The position numbers and the translations under genes are program-made. The notes beneath the pieces are model-generated. The model ran no database searches, was not told the origin of the DNA, and saw only the letters and a list, made by a program, of their open reading frames with translations. From assembly GCF_001941965.1 (NCBI RefSeq), contig NZ_MKZO01000008.1, positions 1-64,000 of the forward strand: a stretch of 64,000 nucleotides of DNA. Reading direction: 5' to 3'. Below are positions 43,402 to 53,420 of the stretch, piece by piece. The DNA is from Pseudomonas putida (lineage in GTDB: Bacteria; Pseudomonadota; Gammaproteobacteria; Pseudomonadales; Pseudomonadaceae). Within the stretch, counting starts at the first letter, position 1. Each line of letters begins with the position of its first letter.

Positions 43402-44352
43402 ATGTCTGTCTTCACCCCCCTGACCCGGCCGCAGCTGGAAACCTTCCTGGCCCCCTATGGACTGGGCCGCCTGCTGGACTTCCAGGGCATCGCCGCCGGT
43501 ACCGAGAACAGCAACTTCTTCATCAGCCTCGAACAGGGGGAGTTCGTGCTGACGCTGGTGGAACGCGGCCCGATCCAGGACCTGCCGTTCTTCGTCGAAC
43601 TGCTCGAAGTGCTGCACCAGGCCGACCTGCCGGTGCCCTACGCCCTGCCAGCCACCGACGGCGTGGCCCTGCGCGAGCTGGCCGGCAAGCCGGCGCTGCT
43701 GCAGCCGCGCCTGGCCGGCAAGCACATCAAGGCACCGAATGCCCAGCATTGCGTACAGGTCGCCGAGTTCATGGCCCACCTGCACCTGGCGACCCGCGAG
43801 CACACGCTGGAACGCAAGACCGACCGTGGCCTGGACTGGATGCTGGAGGCGGGCAACGAGCTGATGCCGCGCCTGAATGCCGGGCAGCAGGCGCTGCTCA
43901 AGGGCAGCCTGGACGAGATCGGCGCCCATCATGCGCGGATCATGGCGCTGCCACGGGCCAACGTGCATGCCGACCTGTTCCGCGACAACGCGATGTTCGA
44001 AGGCACGCACCTGACCGGCGTGATCGACTTCTACAACGCCTGTTCGGGGCCGATGCTGTATGACCTGGCGATCAGCATGAACGACTGGTGCTGTGACGAG
44101 GCGGGGGCGATCGACCTGCCGCGGGCGCGGGCATTCCTCGGCGCCTATGCGGCGCTGCGGCCGTTCACGGCGGCGGAGGCCGAGGTCTGGCCGGTGATGC
44201 TGCGGGTGGCGTGCGTGCGGTTCTGGCTGTCGCGGTTGATCGCGGCGGAGTCATTCGCGGGGATGGATGTGATGATTCACGATCCGGCGGAGTTCGAGGT
44301 GCGCTTGAAGGCGCGGCAGGATGTGAGCCTGGCATTGCCGTTTGCCCTTTAA
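43402..44352 (+). CDS. thrB: Homoserine kinase (type II, aminoglycoside-phosphotransferase fold)
   Basis: A 316-aa kinase that phosphorylates homoserine for threonine synthesis. It belongs to the APH-like ThrB2 type, not the GHMP-kinase ThrB of E. coli. The catalytic loop is VHADLFRDNAMFEG and the metal site GVIDFYNACSGP. The ATP loop lies near GTENSNFFISL. ATG 43402 begins MSVFTPLTRPQLETFLAPYG, preferred to an in-frame TTG at 43396. Followed by a REP pair and convergent znuA. Confidence 0.94.
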   Translation: MSVFTPLTRPQLETFLAPYGLGRLLDFQGIAAGTENSNFFISLEQGEFVLTLVERGPIQDLPFFVELLEVLHQADLPVPYALPATDGVALRELAGKPALLQPRLAGKHIKAPNAQHCVQVAEFMAHLHLATREHTLERKTDRGLDWMLEAGNELMPRLNAGQQALLKGSLDEIGAHHARIMALPRANVHADLFRDNAMFEGTHLTGVIDFYNACSGPMLYDLAISMNDWCCDEAGAIDLPRARAFLGAYAALRPFTAAEAEVWPVMLRVACVRFWLSRLIAAESFAGMDVMIHDPAEFEVRLKARQDVSLALPFAL

Positions 44353-44354
44353 GA

Positions 44355-44425
44355 GCATCGCTGGCAAGCCAGCTCCCACAGGGACCGCGTGCGCCGCGAA
44401 ACCTGTGGGAGCTGCCTTGCCAGCG
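44355..44425. repeat. Inverted REP pair between thrB and znuA
   Basis: ATCGCTGGCAAGCCAGCTCC (44357-44376) and its complement (44403-44425, with one mismatch GCTGCCTT) around ACCGCGTGCGCCGCGAA. It fills the whole 82-bp convergent gap and is the only hairpin able to end either transcript. Confidence 0.92.
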
Positions 44426-44434
44426 ATGAAGGCG

Positions 44435-45364
44435 CTACAGGCTTTCCAGACACCCCGCCAACCCATTCCCCAGGTTGGTCAGCAACGTCTCATACCCTTT
44501 GGCATCCACCGCCAGCGTCCCACCGAGCGCATCCAGCTCCGCCAGCTTCACCGGCAGCCCTGCCGTCAGGGTCTCAGCCAACCGCGGCCGCAACGGCGGC
44601 TCGCTGAACACACAAGTCTTGCCCACTTCCTGCAGACGCTTGCGCATCGCCGCCACATGCTGCGCGCCCGGCTGCACTTCCTGGGCGACGCTGAACACGC
44701 CGGTATGCTTCACGCCATAAGCCGACTCGAAGTAGTCGAACGCCTCGTGGAACACGAAGAACGGCTTGTCCCCCACGCCCGCCAGGCGCTGCTTCAGGTT
44801 CTGGTCAAGTACGTCCAGGCGCTGCTCGAAGCCCTTCAGGTTGCTCTGGTAGCGCGCCGCATTGGCCGGGTCCGCTGCACTCAGGTCCGCCGCCATGCGC
44901 GCGGCGATCACCCGGGCATTGACCGTCGACAGCCACAGGTGGGCATCGAGGGTGCCGGGACGGTGATCATGATCGTGCTCGTCCGGGTCATCCGCGTGTT
45001 CTTCGTGGGAGTGACTGTCCTCGCCGAAGTGACGCAGGCTCATGCCCGGCAGCCCCTGCACCGCCACGGTCGGTTTGCTGCGGCTATTCAGCACACGGGG
45101 CAGGAAGCCTTCCATGTCCGGCCCGATCCAATACAGCAGATCGACCTCCGCCACCCGCCGCACATCTGACGGACGCAGCGCGTAATGGTGCGGCGAAGCG
45201 CCCGGCGGCAGCAGCACTTCCGGCTTGCCGACGCCGTCCTGGACGGCCGCGGCGATGAGTTGCAGCGGCTGGATGCTGGTCAGCATGCGGACCTCGGCCT
45301 GGGCCGGGGTCAGCACGACGAGCGTTGAGGCAAAAGCGACAAAAAGGGCAAATAATCGGGACAC
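44435..45364 (-). CDS. znuA: Zinc ABC transporter substrate-binding protein ZnuA
   Basis: A 309-aa periplasmic zinc receptor with a signal peptide (LFALFVAFASTLVVLTPAQA). Zinc-binding histidines are in PPGASPHHYALRPSD and TLDAHLWLS and in FVFHEAFDYF. A His/Asp/Glu-rich loop (HFGEDSHSHEEHADDPDEHDHDH, about 112-134) is typical of ZnuA and may collect or sense zinc. GTG start at 45364; no in-frame ATG keeps the signal peptide. It is divergent from zur-znuCB across 66 bp, a gap that should contain the Zur operator. Confidence 0.95.
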   Translation of the reverse strand: MSRLFALFVAFASTLVVLTPAQAEVRMLTSIQPLQLIAAAVQDGVGKPEVLLPPGASPHHYALRPSDVRRVAEVDLLYWIGPDMEGFLPRVLNSRSKPTVAVQGLPGMSLRHFGEDSHSHEEHADDPDEHDHDHRPGTLDAHLWLSTVNARVIAARMAADLSAADPANAARYQSNLKGFEQRLDVLDQNLKQRLAGVGDKPFFVFHEAFDYFESAYGVKHTGVFSVAQEVQPGAQHVAAMRKRLQEVGKTCVFSEPPLRPRLAETLTAGLPVKLAELDALGGTLAVDAKGYETLLTNLGNGLAGCLESL

Positions 45365-45391
45365 GATGAGCGCTCATTGATGCAAAGACAG

Positions 45392-45404
45392 GTAACATAA
45401 TAAC
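45392..45404. promoter_or_regulatory. Possible Zur-binding site in the znuA-zur gap
   Basis: GTAACATAATAAC is the only AT-rich element in the 66-bp divergent gap and resembles the GTTAT-N3-ATAAC-type Zur boxes of gamma-proteobacteria, but the symmetry is imperfect. Placement between znuA and zur fits repression of both transcripts by zinc-bound Zur. Confidence 0.4.
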
Positions 45405-45430
45405 GTCTCTCACCAAAACCGTCGCCGCCC

Positions 45431-45913
45431 ATGCCCAATACTCCGCTGGCCAACCGCCCACACGATCACTCCCATTGCGTCCACACCGCCCTGGCCGAGG
45501 CCGATGCCCTGTGTGCCCGCCAGGGGCTGCGTCTGACCGCCCTGCGCCGACGCGTGCTGGAGCTGGTCTGGCAGAGCCACAAGCCGCTGGGTGCCTACGA
45601 CATCCTCGGCGTGCTCAGCGAGCAGGACGGCCGTCGTGCCGCGCCGCCAACCGTCTATCGGGCGCTGGATTTCCTCCTGGAAAACAGCCTGGTGCACCGC
45701 ATCGCCTCGCTCAACGCCTTCATCGGCTGCAACCACCCGGAACACGCGCACCAGGGCCAGTTCCTGATCTGCCGCGAGTGTCATGTGGCGATCGAGCTGG
45801 AACAGCCGGCGATCAGCAACGCCATCGTCGCCAGCGCCAAGGATGTCGGGTTCAGCGTCGAATCGCAGACCGTCGAAGTGGTCGGCATCTGCGCCAGTTG
45901 CCGGAGCGCCTGA
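45431..45913 (+). CDS. zur: Zinc uptake regulator Zur (Np20, Fur family)
   Basis: A 160-aa Fur-family repressor. Winged helix [27 protein letters not shown]...[21 protein letters not shown], zinc/regulatory site [22 protein letters not shown] and the structural CxxC pairs (CREC, CASC). With zinc it represses znuA and its own operon. It is first in zur-znuC-znuB; its TGA overlaps the znuC ATG. Confidence 0.95.
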   Translation: MPNTPLANRPHDHSHCVHTALAEADALCARQGLRLTALRRRVLELVWQSHKPLGAYDILGVLSEQDGRRAAPPTVYRALDFLLENSLVHRIASLNAFIGCNHPEHAHQGQFLICRECHVAIELEQPAISNAIVASAKDVGFSVESQTVEVVGICASCRSA

Positions 45914-46680
45914 TGAGCAACGCCTTGATCCGCCTGCAACAGGTGGGAGTGACCATCGGCGGGCAGAGCATCCTCGACAGCATCGACCTGACCGTCGAAC
46001 CGGGCCAGATCGTCACCCTGATCGGCCCCAACGGCGCCGGCAAGACCACCCTGGTGCGCGCCGTGCTCGGCCTGCTCAAGCCGGGCAGCGGCAGCGTCTG
46101 GCGCAAGCCGAAGCTGCGTATCGGCTACATGCCGCAGAAGCTCCAGGTGGACGCGACCCTGCCGCTGTCGGTGCTGCGCTTCCTGCGCCTGGTCCCCGGT
46201 GTTGACCGCGCCGCTGCCCTGTCGGCCCTGGAAGAAGTCGGCGCCGAACAGGTGATCGACAGCCCGATCCAGACCATCTCCGGCGGCGAAATGCAGCGCG
46301 TGCTGCTGGCCCGCGCCCTGCTGCGCGAGCCCGAGCTGCTGGTGCTGGATGAACCGGTGCAGGGCGTCGACGTCGCCGGCCAGGCCGAGCTGTACAACCT
46401 GATCACCCGCCTGCGCGACCGCCACCAGTGCGGCGTGCTGATGGTCTCCCACGACCTTCACCTGGTCATGAGCACCACCGACCAGGTGGTCTGCCTCAAC
46501 CGTCACGTCTGCTGCTCCGGGCACCCGGAGCAGGTCAGCGGCGACCCGGCCTTCGTCGAGCTGTTCGGCAACAACGCGCCGAGCCTGGCGATCTACCACC
46601 ACCATCACGACCACAGCCACGACCTGCATGGCTCGGTGGTCGCCCCGCATGTGCACGGAGAAAACTGCAAGCATGGCTGA
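45913..46680 (+). CDS. znuC: Zinc ABC transporter ATPase ZnuC
   Basis: A 255-aa ATPase with Walker [10 protein letters not shown], signature [16 protein letters not shown], Walker [13 protein letters not shown] and switch His in [10 protein letters not shown]. The C-terminus is a histidine-rich tail ([28 protein letters not shown], about 228-255) that may bind zinc and tune transport. One-base overlap with zur and eight-base overlap with znuB show tight translational coupling. Confidence 0.95.
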   Translation: MSNALIRLQQVGVTIGGQSILDSIDLTVEPGQIVTLIGPNGAGKTTLVRAVLGLLKPGSGSVWRKPKLRIGYMPQKLQVDATLPLSVLRFLRLVPGVDRAAALSALEEVGAEQVIDSPIQTISGGEMQRVLLARALLREPELLVLDEPVQGVDVAGQAELYNLITRLRDRHQCGVLMVSHDLHLVMSTTDQVVCLNRHVCCSGHPEQVSGDPAFVELFGNNAPSLAIYHHHHDHSHDLHGSVVAPHVHGENCKHG

Positions 46681-47455
46681 TTTCCTGCTTTACGCCCTGC
46701 TCGCAGGCCTGGCCCTGGCCGTGGTCGCCGGCCCTCTCGGCTCCTTCGTGGTCTGGCGGCGCATGGCCTATTTCGGCGACACCCTGTCCCACGCCGCCCT
46801 GCTCGGCGTGGCCATGGGCTTCATGCTCGATATCAGCCCGGCGCTGGCGGTGACCGTCGGCTGCCTGTTGCTGGCGCTGCTCCTGGTCACCCTGCAACAG
46901 CGCCAGCCGCTGGCCTCGGACACCCTGCTCGGCATCCTCGCCCCCAGCACCCTGTCCCTCGGCCTGGTGGCGCTGAGCTTCATGCACGACGTGCGCATCG
47001 ACCTGATGAGCTACCTGTTCGGCGACCTGCTGGCGATCAGCCCCGGCGACCTGGCCTGGATCCTCGGCGGCAGCGCGGCGGTGCTGGTGCTGATGGTCGT
47101 GCTGTGGCGGCCGTTGCTGGCGGTGACCGTGCACGAGGAGCTGGCCCGGGTCGAAGGCCTGCCGGTCGCCGGCCTGCGCCTGGCGCTGATGCTGCTGATC
47201 GCCATCGTCATTGCCGTGGCCATGAAGATCGTCGGCGTGCTGCTGATCACCTCGCTGCTGATCATCCCTGCCGCGGCCGCGCAAAGACATGCGCGCTCTC
47301 CGGAACAAATGGCCCTCGGCGCCAGTCTTATCGGGGTCGTCGCGGTCTGTGGCGGCCTGGCCATGTCCTGGTTCAAGGACACCCCTGCGGGCCCCTCGAT
47401 CGTGGTCTGTGCCGCGGTGCTATTCTTGTTGAGTCTGGCCCTGCCCCGGCGCTGA
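46673..47455 (+). CDS. znuB: Zinc ABC transporter permease ZnuB
   Basis: A 260-aa permease of the ABC-3 family with about eight helices ([86 protein letters not shown]). The family motif [14 protein letters not shown] sits in the first cytoplasmic loop. Last gene of the zur operon. The 134 bp that follow contain no intrinsic terminator I can recognise. Confidence 0.95.
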   Translation: MADFLLYALLAGLALAVVAGPLGSFVVWRRMAYFGDTLSHAALLGVAMGFMLDISPALAVTVGCLLLALLLVTLQQRQPLASDTLLGILAPSTLSLGLVALSFMHDVRIDLMSYLFGDLLAISPGDLAWILGGSAAVLVLMVVLWRPLLAVTVHEELARVEGLPVAGLRLALMLLIAIVIAVAMKIVGVLLITSLLIIPAAAAQRHARSPEQMALGASLIGVVAVCGGLAMSWFKDTPAGPSIVVCAAVLFLLSLALPRR

Positions 47456-47589
47456 CCGGCATAGCGGGCGCCGCCTGCGCGGCGGCGTCCACCCTCGAGA
47501 CCCCGCGAGCGCCAGCGAAGGAATGATGTTCCCGCCCACGGACTGGGTGTAGACTTGCTCGTTTTTCGCGCAAATAGAGAGTCGTAGGA

Positions 47590-48309
47590 ATGAAGCCGTT
47601 CGCCTCCCGTTATCTGCTCCTTGCCGCGTTTTCCCTGATTCTGACCGCCTGCGCCAGCAAGCCGGTCGAGAGCACTGCCGTGCCCGCCGAAGCGGATGCC
47701 TGGCAGCAATTGCAGCAGAACATCGCCAGCAATGAGCTGGCCACCGCCGAGGACCAGTTGGCCACGTTGCAGGCGCAAGCGCCGGAGGACAGCCGCCTCG
47801 AGCAGTACCAGCGGCAACTGGCCGAGGCCTATCTGCAACGCAGCCAGATCGTCCTGCAGAAGGGTGATGTGAATGCGGCGGCCACCGCCCTGGCCCGCGC
47901 CCGGGCGCTGATGCCCAAGGCACCGGCGTTGACCGGCGGTGTGAATGGTGCGATTGCCCAGGCCCGAAAGGCCGAGCTGGACCGCGCCGAAGCGGCGTTG
48001 AAAGCGGCGGAAGCCAAGCCGAAGGCCAAGGTCATCGACCCGACGGCGCCGAGCACGGTGATTGCCCTGGAGATTGGTGATATCGGCAAGTTGCGTCGTC
48101 AGCTCGACGATATCGCCGACGATGTCGTCAATTATGAGTGTGATGTGGTGTTCCAGGTGCCGCGCAAGGCCGACTATCCGTGGCTGTCGACCTTGCTGGG
48201 CAAGCGGGTTGGCAAGCGTGATCCATCCTTTGACCTGCAGCAGCGCAGTGAGATTCACCGTAGCCAGCCGGCCCAGGTGGTACTGACACCGAAGCGCACT
48301 GATAGCTGA
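47590..48309 (+). CDS. Hypothetical lipoprotein (PA5502-like), TPR-like helical
   Basis: A 239-aa protein with lipobox LTAC (signal peptide YLLLAAFSLILTAC). Residues 35-150 are helical repeats reminiscent of TPR (LATAEDQLATLQAQAPEDSRLEQYQRQLAEAYLQRSQIVLQKGDVNAAATALARARALMP). The C-terminal 90 residues are mixed and contain VIALEIGDIGKLRRQLDDIADDVVNYECDVVFQVPRKADYPWLSTLL. No known function. It follows znuB in PAO1 too, and may be a separate transcript starting near 47560. Ends in a REP pair shared with convergent katE. Confidence 0.8.
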   Translation: MKPFASRYLLLAAFSLILTACASKPVESTAVPAEADAWQQLQQNIASNELATAEDQLATLQAQAPEDSRLEQYQRQLAEAYLQRSQIVLQKGDVNAAATALARARALMPKAPALTGGVNGAIAQARKAELDRAEAALKAAEAKPKAKVIDPTAPSTVIALEIGDIGKLRRQLDDIADDVVNYECDVVFQVPRKADYPWLSTLLGKRVGKRDPSFDLQQRSEIHRSQPAQVVLTPKRTDS

Positions 48310-48323
48310 TGTGGTGTTGCTGA

Positions 48324-48407
48324 TGGCCCTATCGCTGGCAAGCCAGCTCCCACAGGTTTCGCGGCGCACGCGGTCCCTGTGGGAGCTGGCTTGCCAGCGA
48401 TGAGGCC
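48324..48407. repeat. Inverted REP pair between the lipoprotein gene and katE
   Basis: ATCGCTGGCAAGCCAGCTCC (from 48331) and its complement (ending 48402), linked by the typical TTTCGCGGCGCACGCGGTC. It occupies the 101-bp convergent gap; no other terminator is visible. Confidence 0.92.
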
Positions 48408-48410
48408 ATA

Positions 48411-50546
48411 TCAGGCTGGAACAGCTTTAGCGGCAGCCTCCCGCTCCCACACCCGATGCTTGCCAATGGCCTGGGTAAACGCCTTGATCGCCTTGGCATC
48501 ATTCCCCGCCAGCAACCCGCTGTCCGCCTTGAGATTCAGGCTGTCGAACCAGGCTTTCGCCTCGGCATGCCCGGCCACCGGCTTGAGATGCTTGTAGGCT
48601 TCCAGGATAAAGTGCACCGCCACGCCATCGCCCTTCAGCGCCTCGACACCCTTGCCTCCCGCCACCCACACCGCATCGAACGCCACTGACGGCAGCCCCT
48701 CCATCGACGCATCCACCGCCAGGGTCTTGCCGTCCGCCGTCTTCACCGGCGCCGACGTCGGCCCCAGCACCTTGATCTGCACGCTCTCCGCTTCCAGCGC
48801 CTTGACCAGCTTGTCCGCCAGCGCGCCATCCACACCATCGGCCACCAACAGCGCCACCTTGCGCCCCTTGATGCTCTCACCGAGGTGATTCATCTGGCTC
48901 AAGGCCGGGGAAGCCTTCAACGACAGCTTCGGCACGTCCACCGTCCCGGCCTTCGGCGCCGGCAGCCCCAGCTTCGCCGCCACCTTGGCCGCCAGCTCCA
49001 GGTCGATATTGGCGAGGATCTCGTTCACCTGCCGCGCCCGGATGTGTTCGCGCTCGACCTTGCCCAGCTCGAAGCTGTAGGCGTTGACGATATGCTCCTG
49101 CTCGCTCGGGCTCATGCTGTGGAAGAACAGCCGCGCCTGGGAGAAGTGGTCGCCGAAGGACTCGCTGCGCTGGCGGATCTTGTGCGCGTCGATGCGCTCC
49201 TGGTACGACTCGAAACCGCCATCCTGCGCGGCCGGCGGCGTCTCTTTCGGCCAGCCGCCATCGATGGAGTTGGGTTCATAGGCCGCGCGGCCCTTGTCGA
49301 TGGTGACCCGGTGCATGGCGTCACGCTGACCGTTGTGGTTCGGCGCCAGCGGGCGGTTGATCGGGATCTCGTGGAAGTTCGGCCCGCCAAGACGGCTGAT
49401 CTGCGTATCGGTGTACGAGAACAAGCGCCCCTGCAACAGCGGGTCATTGGTGAAGTCGATACCCGGCACGATATGCCCCGGACAGAAGGCCACCTGCTCG
49501 GTCTCGGCGAAGAAGTTGTCCGGGTTGCGGTTGAGCACCATCTTGCCCAGCGGCGTCACCGGCACCAGTTCCTCGGGAATGATCTTGGTCGGGTCGAGCA
49601 GGTCGAAGTCGAACTTGTGCTCGTCGGCCTCCGGGACGATCTGCACGCCCAGCTCCCATTCCGGGTAGTTGCCGGTCTCGATGGCCTCCCAGAGGTCACG
49701 ACGGTGATAGTCGGTGTCCTTGCCGGCGAGCTTCTGCGCCTCGTCCCAAAGCAGCGAAAGCACGCCCTGCTTCGGCTTCCAGTGGAACTTGACGAAGCTG
49801 GCCACGCCCTCGGCATTGATCAGGCGGAAGGTGTGCACGCCGAAGCCTTCCATGGTCCGCAGGCTTTTCGGGATGGCCCGGTCCGACATGGCCCAGATCA
49901 CCATGTGCGCCGACTCCGGTACCAGCGAGACGAAGTCCCAGAAGGTATCGTGGGCACTGCCGCCGGTGGGTATTTCGTTATGCGGCTCCGGTTTCACCGC
50001 ATGCACGAAGTCGGGGAACTTGATCGCATCCTGGATGAAGAACACCGGCATGTTGTTGCCGACCAGGTCGAAGTTGCCCTCGTCGGTGAAGAACTTCACG
50101 GCAAAACCGCGCACGTCGCGCACCGTATCGCCGGAACCACGGGGGCCCTGCACGGTGGAGAAACGCACGAACACCGGGGTGATCTTCTCCGGGTCCTGGA
50201 GGAACCCGGCCTTGGTCAGCTCGGCATGCTTGCCGTAGGACTGGAAGTAGCCATGAGCCCCGGTACCCCGGGCATGCACGATGCGCTCCGGGATCCGCTC
50301 ATGGTCAAAATGCGTGATCTTCTCGCGCATGATGAAGTCTTCCAGCAGCGACGGGCCGCGCGGGCCGGCTTTCAGGCTGTTCTGGTTATCGGCGATCTTC
50401 ACGCCCTGATTGGTTCGCAGCGCCTGCCCGGTGGCGTCGCTGCGCACGGTTTCCAGGCTTTGCAGCTTGGCATTGGTGTTGGCGCGATCCGGGGTGTCGG
50501 TTCCGGCAAGCTGGCTTTCCCGTGGCGCTTCTTTCTTGCTAGGCAT
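48411..50546 (-). CDS. katE: Large-subunit catalase HPII
   Basis: A 711-aa clade 2 catalase. Active-site His in [13 protein letters not shown], Asn in [11 protein letters not shown] and the heme-ligand Tyr in [15 protein letters not shown] are intact. Residues about 555-711 form the extra DJ-1/PfpI-like flavodoxin domain ([27 protein letters not shown]) found in large catalases. A 60-residue polar N-terminal arm precedes the core. It removes H2O2 mainly in stationary phase. This gene is not at this place in PAO1, where PA5502 is followed directly by metN. No sigmaS promoter was identified in the 227-bp gap. Confidence 0.96.
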   Translation of the reverse strand: MPSKKEAPRESQLAGTDTPDRANTNAKLQSLETVRSDATGQALRTNQGVKIADNQNSLKAGPRGPSLLEDFIMREKITHFDHERIPERIVHARGTGAHGYFQSYGKHAELTKAGFLQDPEKITPVFVRFSTVQGPRGSGDTVRDVRGFAVKFFTDEGNFDLVGNNMPVFFIQDAIKFPDFVHAVKPEPHNEIPTGGSAHDTFWDFVSLVPESAHMVIWAMSDRAIPKSLRTMEGFGVHTFRLINAEGVASFVKFHWKPKQGVLSLLWDEAQKLAGKDTDYHRRDLWEAIETGNYPEWELGVQIVPEADEHKFDFDLLDPTKIIPEELVPVTPLGKMVLNRNPDNFFAETEQVAFCPGHIVPGIDFTNDPLLQGRLFSYTDTQISRLGGPNFHEIPINRPLAPNHNGQRDAMHRVTIDKGRAAYEPNSIDGGWPKETPPAAQDGGFESYQERIDAHKIRQRSESFGDHFSQARLFFHSMSPSEQEHIVNAYSFELGKVEREHIRARQVNEILANIDLELAAKVAAKLGLPAPKAGTVDVPKLSLKASPALSQMNHLGESIKGRKVALLVADGVDGALADKLVKALEAESVQIKVLGPTSAPVKTADGKTLAVDASMEGLPSVAFDAVWVAGGKGVEALKGDGVAVHFILEAYKHLKPVAGHAEAKAWFDSLNLKADSGLLAGNDAKAIKAFTQAIGKHRVWEREAAAKAVPA

Positions 50547-50773
50547 GGCTGGCGGTCCTCATCAGTTGCATCGCAGTGACGCCCTTGGCGGGCTGTTTTG
50601 CTAGTGACTGGACGGGCTTGGCCGACGTTCCATCGGATTGACCACTGATCGCGTTATGCCTGCAAGACTGGACGGTTACGAAATAAATGCTAAGAACCTC
50701 TAAACGAACAGGCTAAAATGCGCGACCGGCTAACCGCTGACCCCCTTCCCATGCGCCCCACAAGGTTCGCTAC

Positions 50774-51781
50774 GTGATCGAGTTCCAACAAGTCCACAAG
50801 ACCTACCGCGTCGCCGGTAGGGACATTCCCGCGCTGCACCCCACGAGCCTGAGCATCGAAAACGGCCAGGTGTTCGGCCTGATCGGCCACTCCGGTGCCG
50901 GCAAAAGCACCCTGCTGCGCCTGATCAACCGCCTGGAAGCCCCGAGCGGCGGCAAGATCATCGTCGACGGCGAAGACGTCACCGCCTTCGATGCCAACCA
51001 GCTGCGCGGCTTCCGCCAGCAGGTCGGGATGATCTTCCAGCACTTCAACCTGCTCGCCTCCAAGACCGTCGCCGACAACGTCGGCCTGCCGCTGACCCTG
51101 GCCGGCCAGTTGTCGCGCAAGGAAATCGACGCCCGCGTCGCCGAGCTGCTGCAGCGCGTCGGCCTGGCCGAGCATGCGAAGAAGTACCCGGCGCAGCTCT
51201 CCGGCGGCCAGAAACAGCGCGTCGGCATCGCCCGCGCCCTGTCGACCCGGCCGAAGATCCTGCTGTGCGACGAGGCCACCAGCGCCCTCGACCCGCAGAC
51301 CACCGCCTCGGTCCTGCAACTGCTGGCGGAGATCAACCGCGAGCTGAAGCTGACCATCGTGCTCATCACCCATGAAATGGACGTGATCCGCCGGGTCTGC
51401 GACCGCGTGGCGGTGATGGACGCCGGGCAGATCGTCGAGCAGGGCCCGGTGGCCGAGGTGTTCCTGCACCCGCAGCACCCGACCACCAAGCGCTTCGTCC
51501 AGGAAGACGAGCAGATCGACGAAGCCGGACAGCGCGACGACTTCGCCCATGTGCCGGGCCGGATCATCCGCCTGACCTTCCAGGGCGACGCCACCTACGC
51601 ACCGCTGCTGGGCACCGTGGCCCGCGAGACGGGCGTGGACTACAGCATCCTGGCCGGCCGCATCGACCGCATCAAGGACACCCCATACGGGCAATTGACC
51701 CTGGCCGTCACCGGCGGCGACATGGAAGCGGCTTTCGCCCGCTTCACCGCAGCTGACGTTCATATGGAGGTATTGCGCTGA
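50774..51781 (+). CDS. metN: Methionine ABC transporter ATPase MetN
   Basis: A 335-aa ATPase with Walker [10 protein letters not shown], signature [16 protein letters not shown], Walker [14 protein letters not shown] and H-loop VLITHEMD. Residues about 265-335 form the NIL domain ([39 protein letters not shown]), which binds methionine and inhibits transport when the cell is replete. GTG start at 50774 with AAGG upstream. Its stop overlaps the metI start. A TAAAAT-like -10 lies near 50713; no SAM riboswitch was seen. Confidence 0.95.
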   Translation: MIEFQQVHKTYRVAGRDIPALHPTSLSIENGQVFGLIGHSGAGKSTLLRLINRLEAPSGGKIIVDGEDVTAFDANQLRGFRQQVGMIFQHFNLLASKTVADNVGLPLTLAGQLSRKEIDARVAELLQRVGLAEHAKKYPAQLSGGQKQRVGIARALSTRPKILLCDEATSALDPQTTASVLQLLAEINRELKLTIVLITHEMDVIRRVCDRVAVMDAGQIVEQGPVAEVFLHPQHPTTKRFVQEDEQIDEAGQRDDFAHVPGRIIRLTFQGDATYAPLLGTVARETGVDYSILAGRIDRIKDTPYGQLTLAVTGGDMEAAFARFTAADVHMEVLR

Positions 51782-52452
51782 TGGACGCCCTGAATTTCTT
51801 CGCCAACGTGGACTGGTCCGAGATCTGGCTGGCCACCGGCGACACCTTCATCATGCTCTTCGGCTCGCTGTTCTTCACCGTGCTGCTGGGCCTGCCCCTG
51901 GGTGTGTTCCTGTTCCTCTTCGGCCCGCGGCAGATGTTCGAGCAGAAGGGCGTCTATGCCCTGCTGTCGCTGATCGTCAACATCCTGCGCTCGCTGCCGT
52001 TCATCATCCTGCTGATCGTGATGATCCCGATCACCGTGCTGATCACCGGCACCTCGCTGGGTGTCGAAGGCGCCATCCCGCCGCTGGTGGTCGGGGCCAC
52101 GCCGTTCTTCGCACGCCTGGTGGAAACCGCCCTGCGTGAAGTGGACCGCGGCATCATCGAAGCGACCCAGTCCATGGGCGCCAGCACCCGCCAGATCATC
52201 ATGAACGCCCTGCTGCCGGAAGCGCGGCCGGGCATCTTCGCCGCCATCACCGTCACCGCCATCACCCTGGTGTCCTACACCGCCATGGCCGGCGTGGTCG
52301 GCGCGGGCGGGCTCGGCGACCTGGCGATCCGCTTCGGCTACCAGCGTTTCCAGACCGACGTGATGATCGTCACCGTGGTCCTGCTGCTGATCCTGGTTCA
52401 AGTTCTGCAGAGCGTTGGCGACAAACTGGTCGTACATTTTTCCCGTAAATAA
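51781..52452 (+). CDS. metI: Methionine ABC transporter permease MetI
   Basis: A 223-aa permease with five helices, including TFIMLFGSLFFTVLLGLPLGVFLFLF and ALLSLIVNILRSLPFIILLIVMIPITVLI. The EAA loop is EATQSMGASTRQIIMNALLPEARPGI. Imports L- or D-methionine together with MetN and MetQ. Between metN and metQ with minimal spacing. Confidence 0.95.
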   Translation: MDALNFFANVDWSEIWLATGDTFIMLFGSLFFTVLLGLPLGVFLFLFGPRQMFEQKGVYALLSLIVNILRSLPFIILLIVMIPITVLITGTSLGVEGAIPPLVVGATPFFARLVETALREVDRGIIEATQSMGASTRQIIMNALLPEARPGIFAAITVTAITLVSYTAMAGVVGAGGLGDLAIRFGYQRFQTDVMIVTVVLLLILVQVLQSVGDKLVVHFSRK

Positions 52453-52509
52453 AGGGTCGGCGTGACCGACACACCGGGGGCCGAGCCGGCTCCCTCAAGG
52501 AGTGATGCA

Positions 52510-53289
52510 ATGAAAAAGCTGTTCGCTGCCGTCGCCGCCTTCGCGGCCCTCTCCACCGCCGCCAACGCGTCGGAAACCCTCAGCGTCGCCGCCACTGCGG
52601 TGCCGCACGCGGAGATCCTCGAATTCGTCAAGCCGACCCTGGCCAAGGAAGGCGTGGACCTGAAAGTGAAGGTCTTCACCGACTACATCCAGCCGAACGT
52701 ACAGGTCGCGGAAGGCCGCCTGGACGCCAACTTCTTCCAGCACCAGCCGTACCTGGATGAGTTCAACAAGGGCAAGGGCACCAACCTGGTCAGCGTTGCC
52801 GGCGTGCATCTGGAGCCGCTGGGTGCGTACTCCAGCAAGTACAAGAAGCTGGACGAGATCCCGTCGGGCGCCAACGTGGTGATCCCGAACGACGCCACCA
52901 ACGGCGGTCGTGCCCTGCTGCTGCTGCAGAAGGCTGGCCTGATCAAGCTGAAGGACGCCGCGAACATCCTGTCGACGCCGAAGGACATCGCCGAGAACCC
53001 GAAAAACCTGAAGATCCGCGAACTGGAAGCCGCCACCCTGCCGCGCGTGCTGACCCAGGTCGACCTGGCGCTGATCAACACCAACTACGCGCTGGAAGCC
53101 AAGCTGAACCCTGAGAAAGACGCCCTGGTCATCGAAGGCAGCGACTCGCCTTACGTGAACATCCTGGTGGCCCGTCCGAACAACAAGGACGCCGAGGCCA
53201 TCAAGAAGCTGGTCGGTGCCCTGCATTCGCCTGAGGTGAAGCAGTTCATCCTCGAGAAGTACAAGGGCGCGGTGATTCCGGCGTTCTGA
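52510..53289 (+). CDS. metQ: Methionine-binding protein MetQ (NlpA family)
   Basis: A 259-aa receptor with an N-terminal signal peptide (LFAAVAAFAALSTAANA) and the NlpA-family core (VAATAVPHAEILEFVKPTLAKEGVDLKVKVFTDYIQPNVQVAEGRLDANFFQHQPYLDEFN; ANVVIPNDATNGGRALLLL; LINTNYALEAKLNP). There is no lipobox cysteine, so it should be a free periplasmic protein, not a lipoprotein as in E. coli. AAGGAGTGATGCA precedes ATG 52510; the frame from 52462 is not conserved. Ends in a long REP hairpin. Confidence 0.94.
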   Translation: MKKLFAAVAAFAALSTAANASETLSVAATAVPHAEILEFVKPTLAKEGVDLKVKVFTDYIQPNVQVAEGRLDANFFQHQPYLDEFNKGKGTNLVSVAGVHLEPLGAYSSKYKKLDEIPSGANVVIPNDATNGGRALLLLQKAGLIKLKDAANILSTPKDIAENPKNLKIRELEAATLPRVLTQVDLALINTNYALEAKLNPEKDALVIEGSDSPYVNILVARPNNKDAEAIKKLVGALHSPEVKQFILEKYKGAVIPAF

Positions 53290-53303
53290 TAGTTCTCTAT
53301 TGC

Positions 53304-53400
53304 TCTTGAGGGCCCTATCGCTGGCAAGCCAGCTCCCACAGGTTCAGCGGTGCACGCGATCCCTGTGGGAGCTGGCTTGCCAGCGATAGGGCCCTCAAGA
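53304..53400. repeat. Inverted REP pair with perfect 39-bp arms between metQ and sco
   Basis: Arms 53304-53342 (starting TCTTGAGGGCCCTATCGCTG) and 53362-53400 are exact complements around a 19-base loop. This is the longest and most perfect REP structure in the window. It lies between two convergent genes. Confidence 0.94.
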
Positions 53401-53420
53401 ACACAGCAAGACTCCCCGCC

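Noticed and set aside
50547..50773. SAM-type riboswitch before metN
   Set aside because: No paired-helix pattern of SAM riboswitches was seen, and pseudomonads generally control metNIQ by other means. Only a plausible -10 was found.
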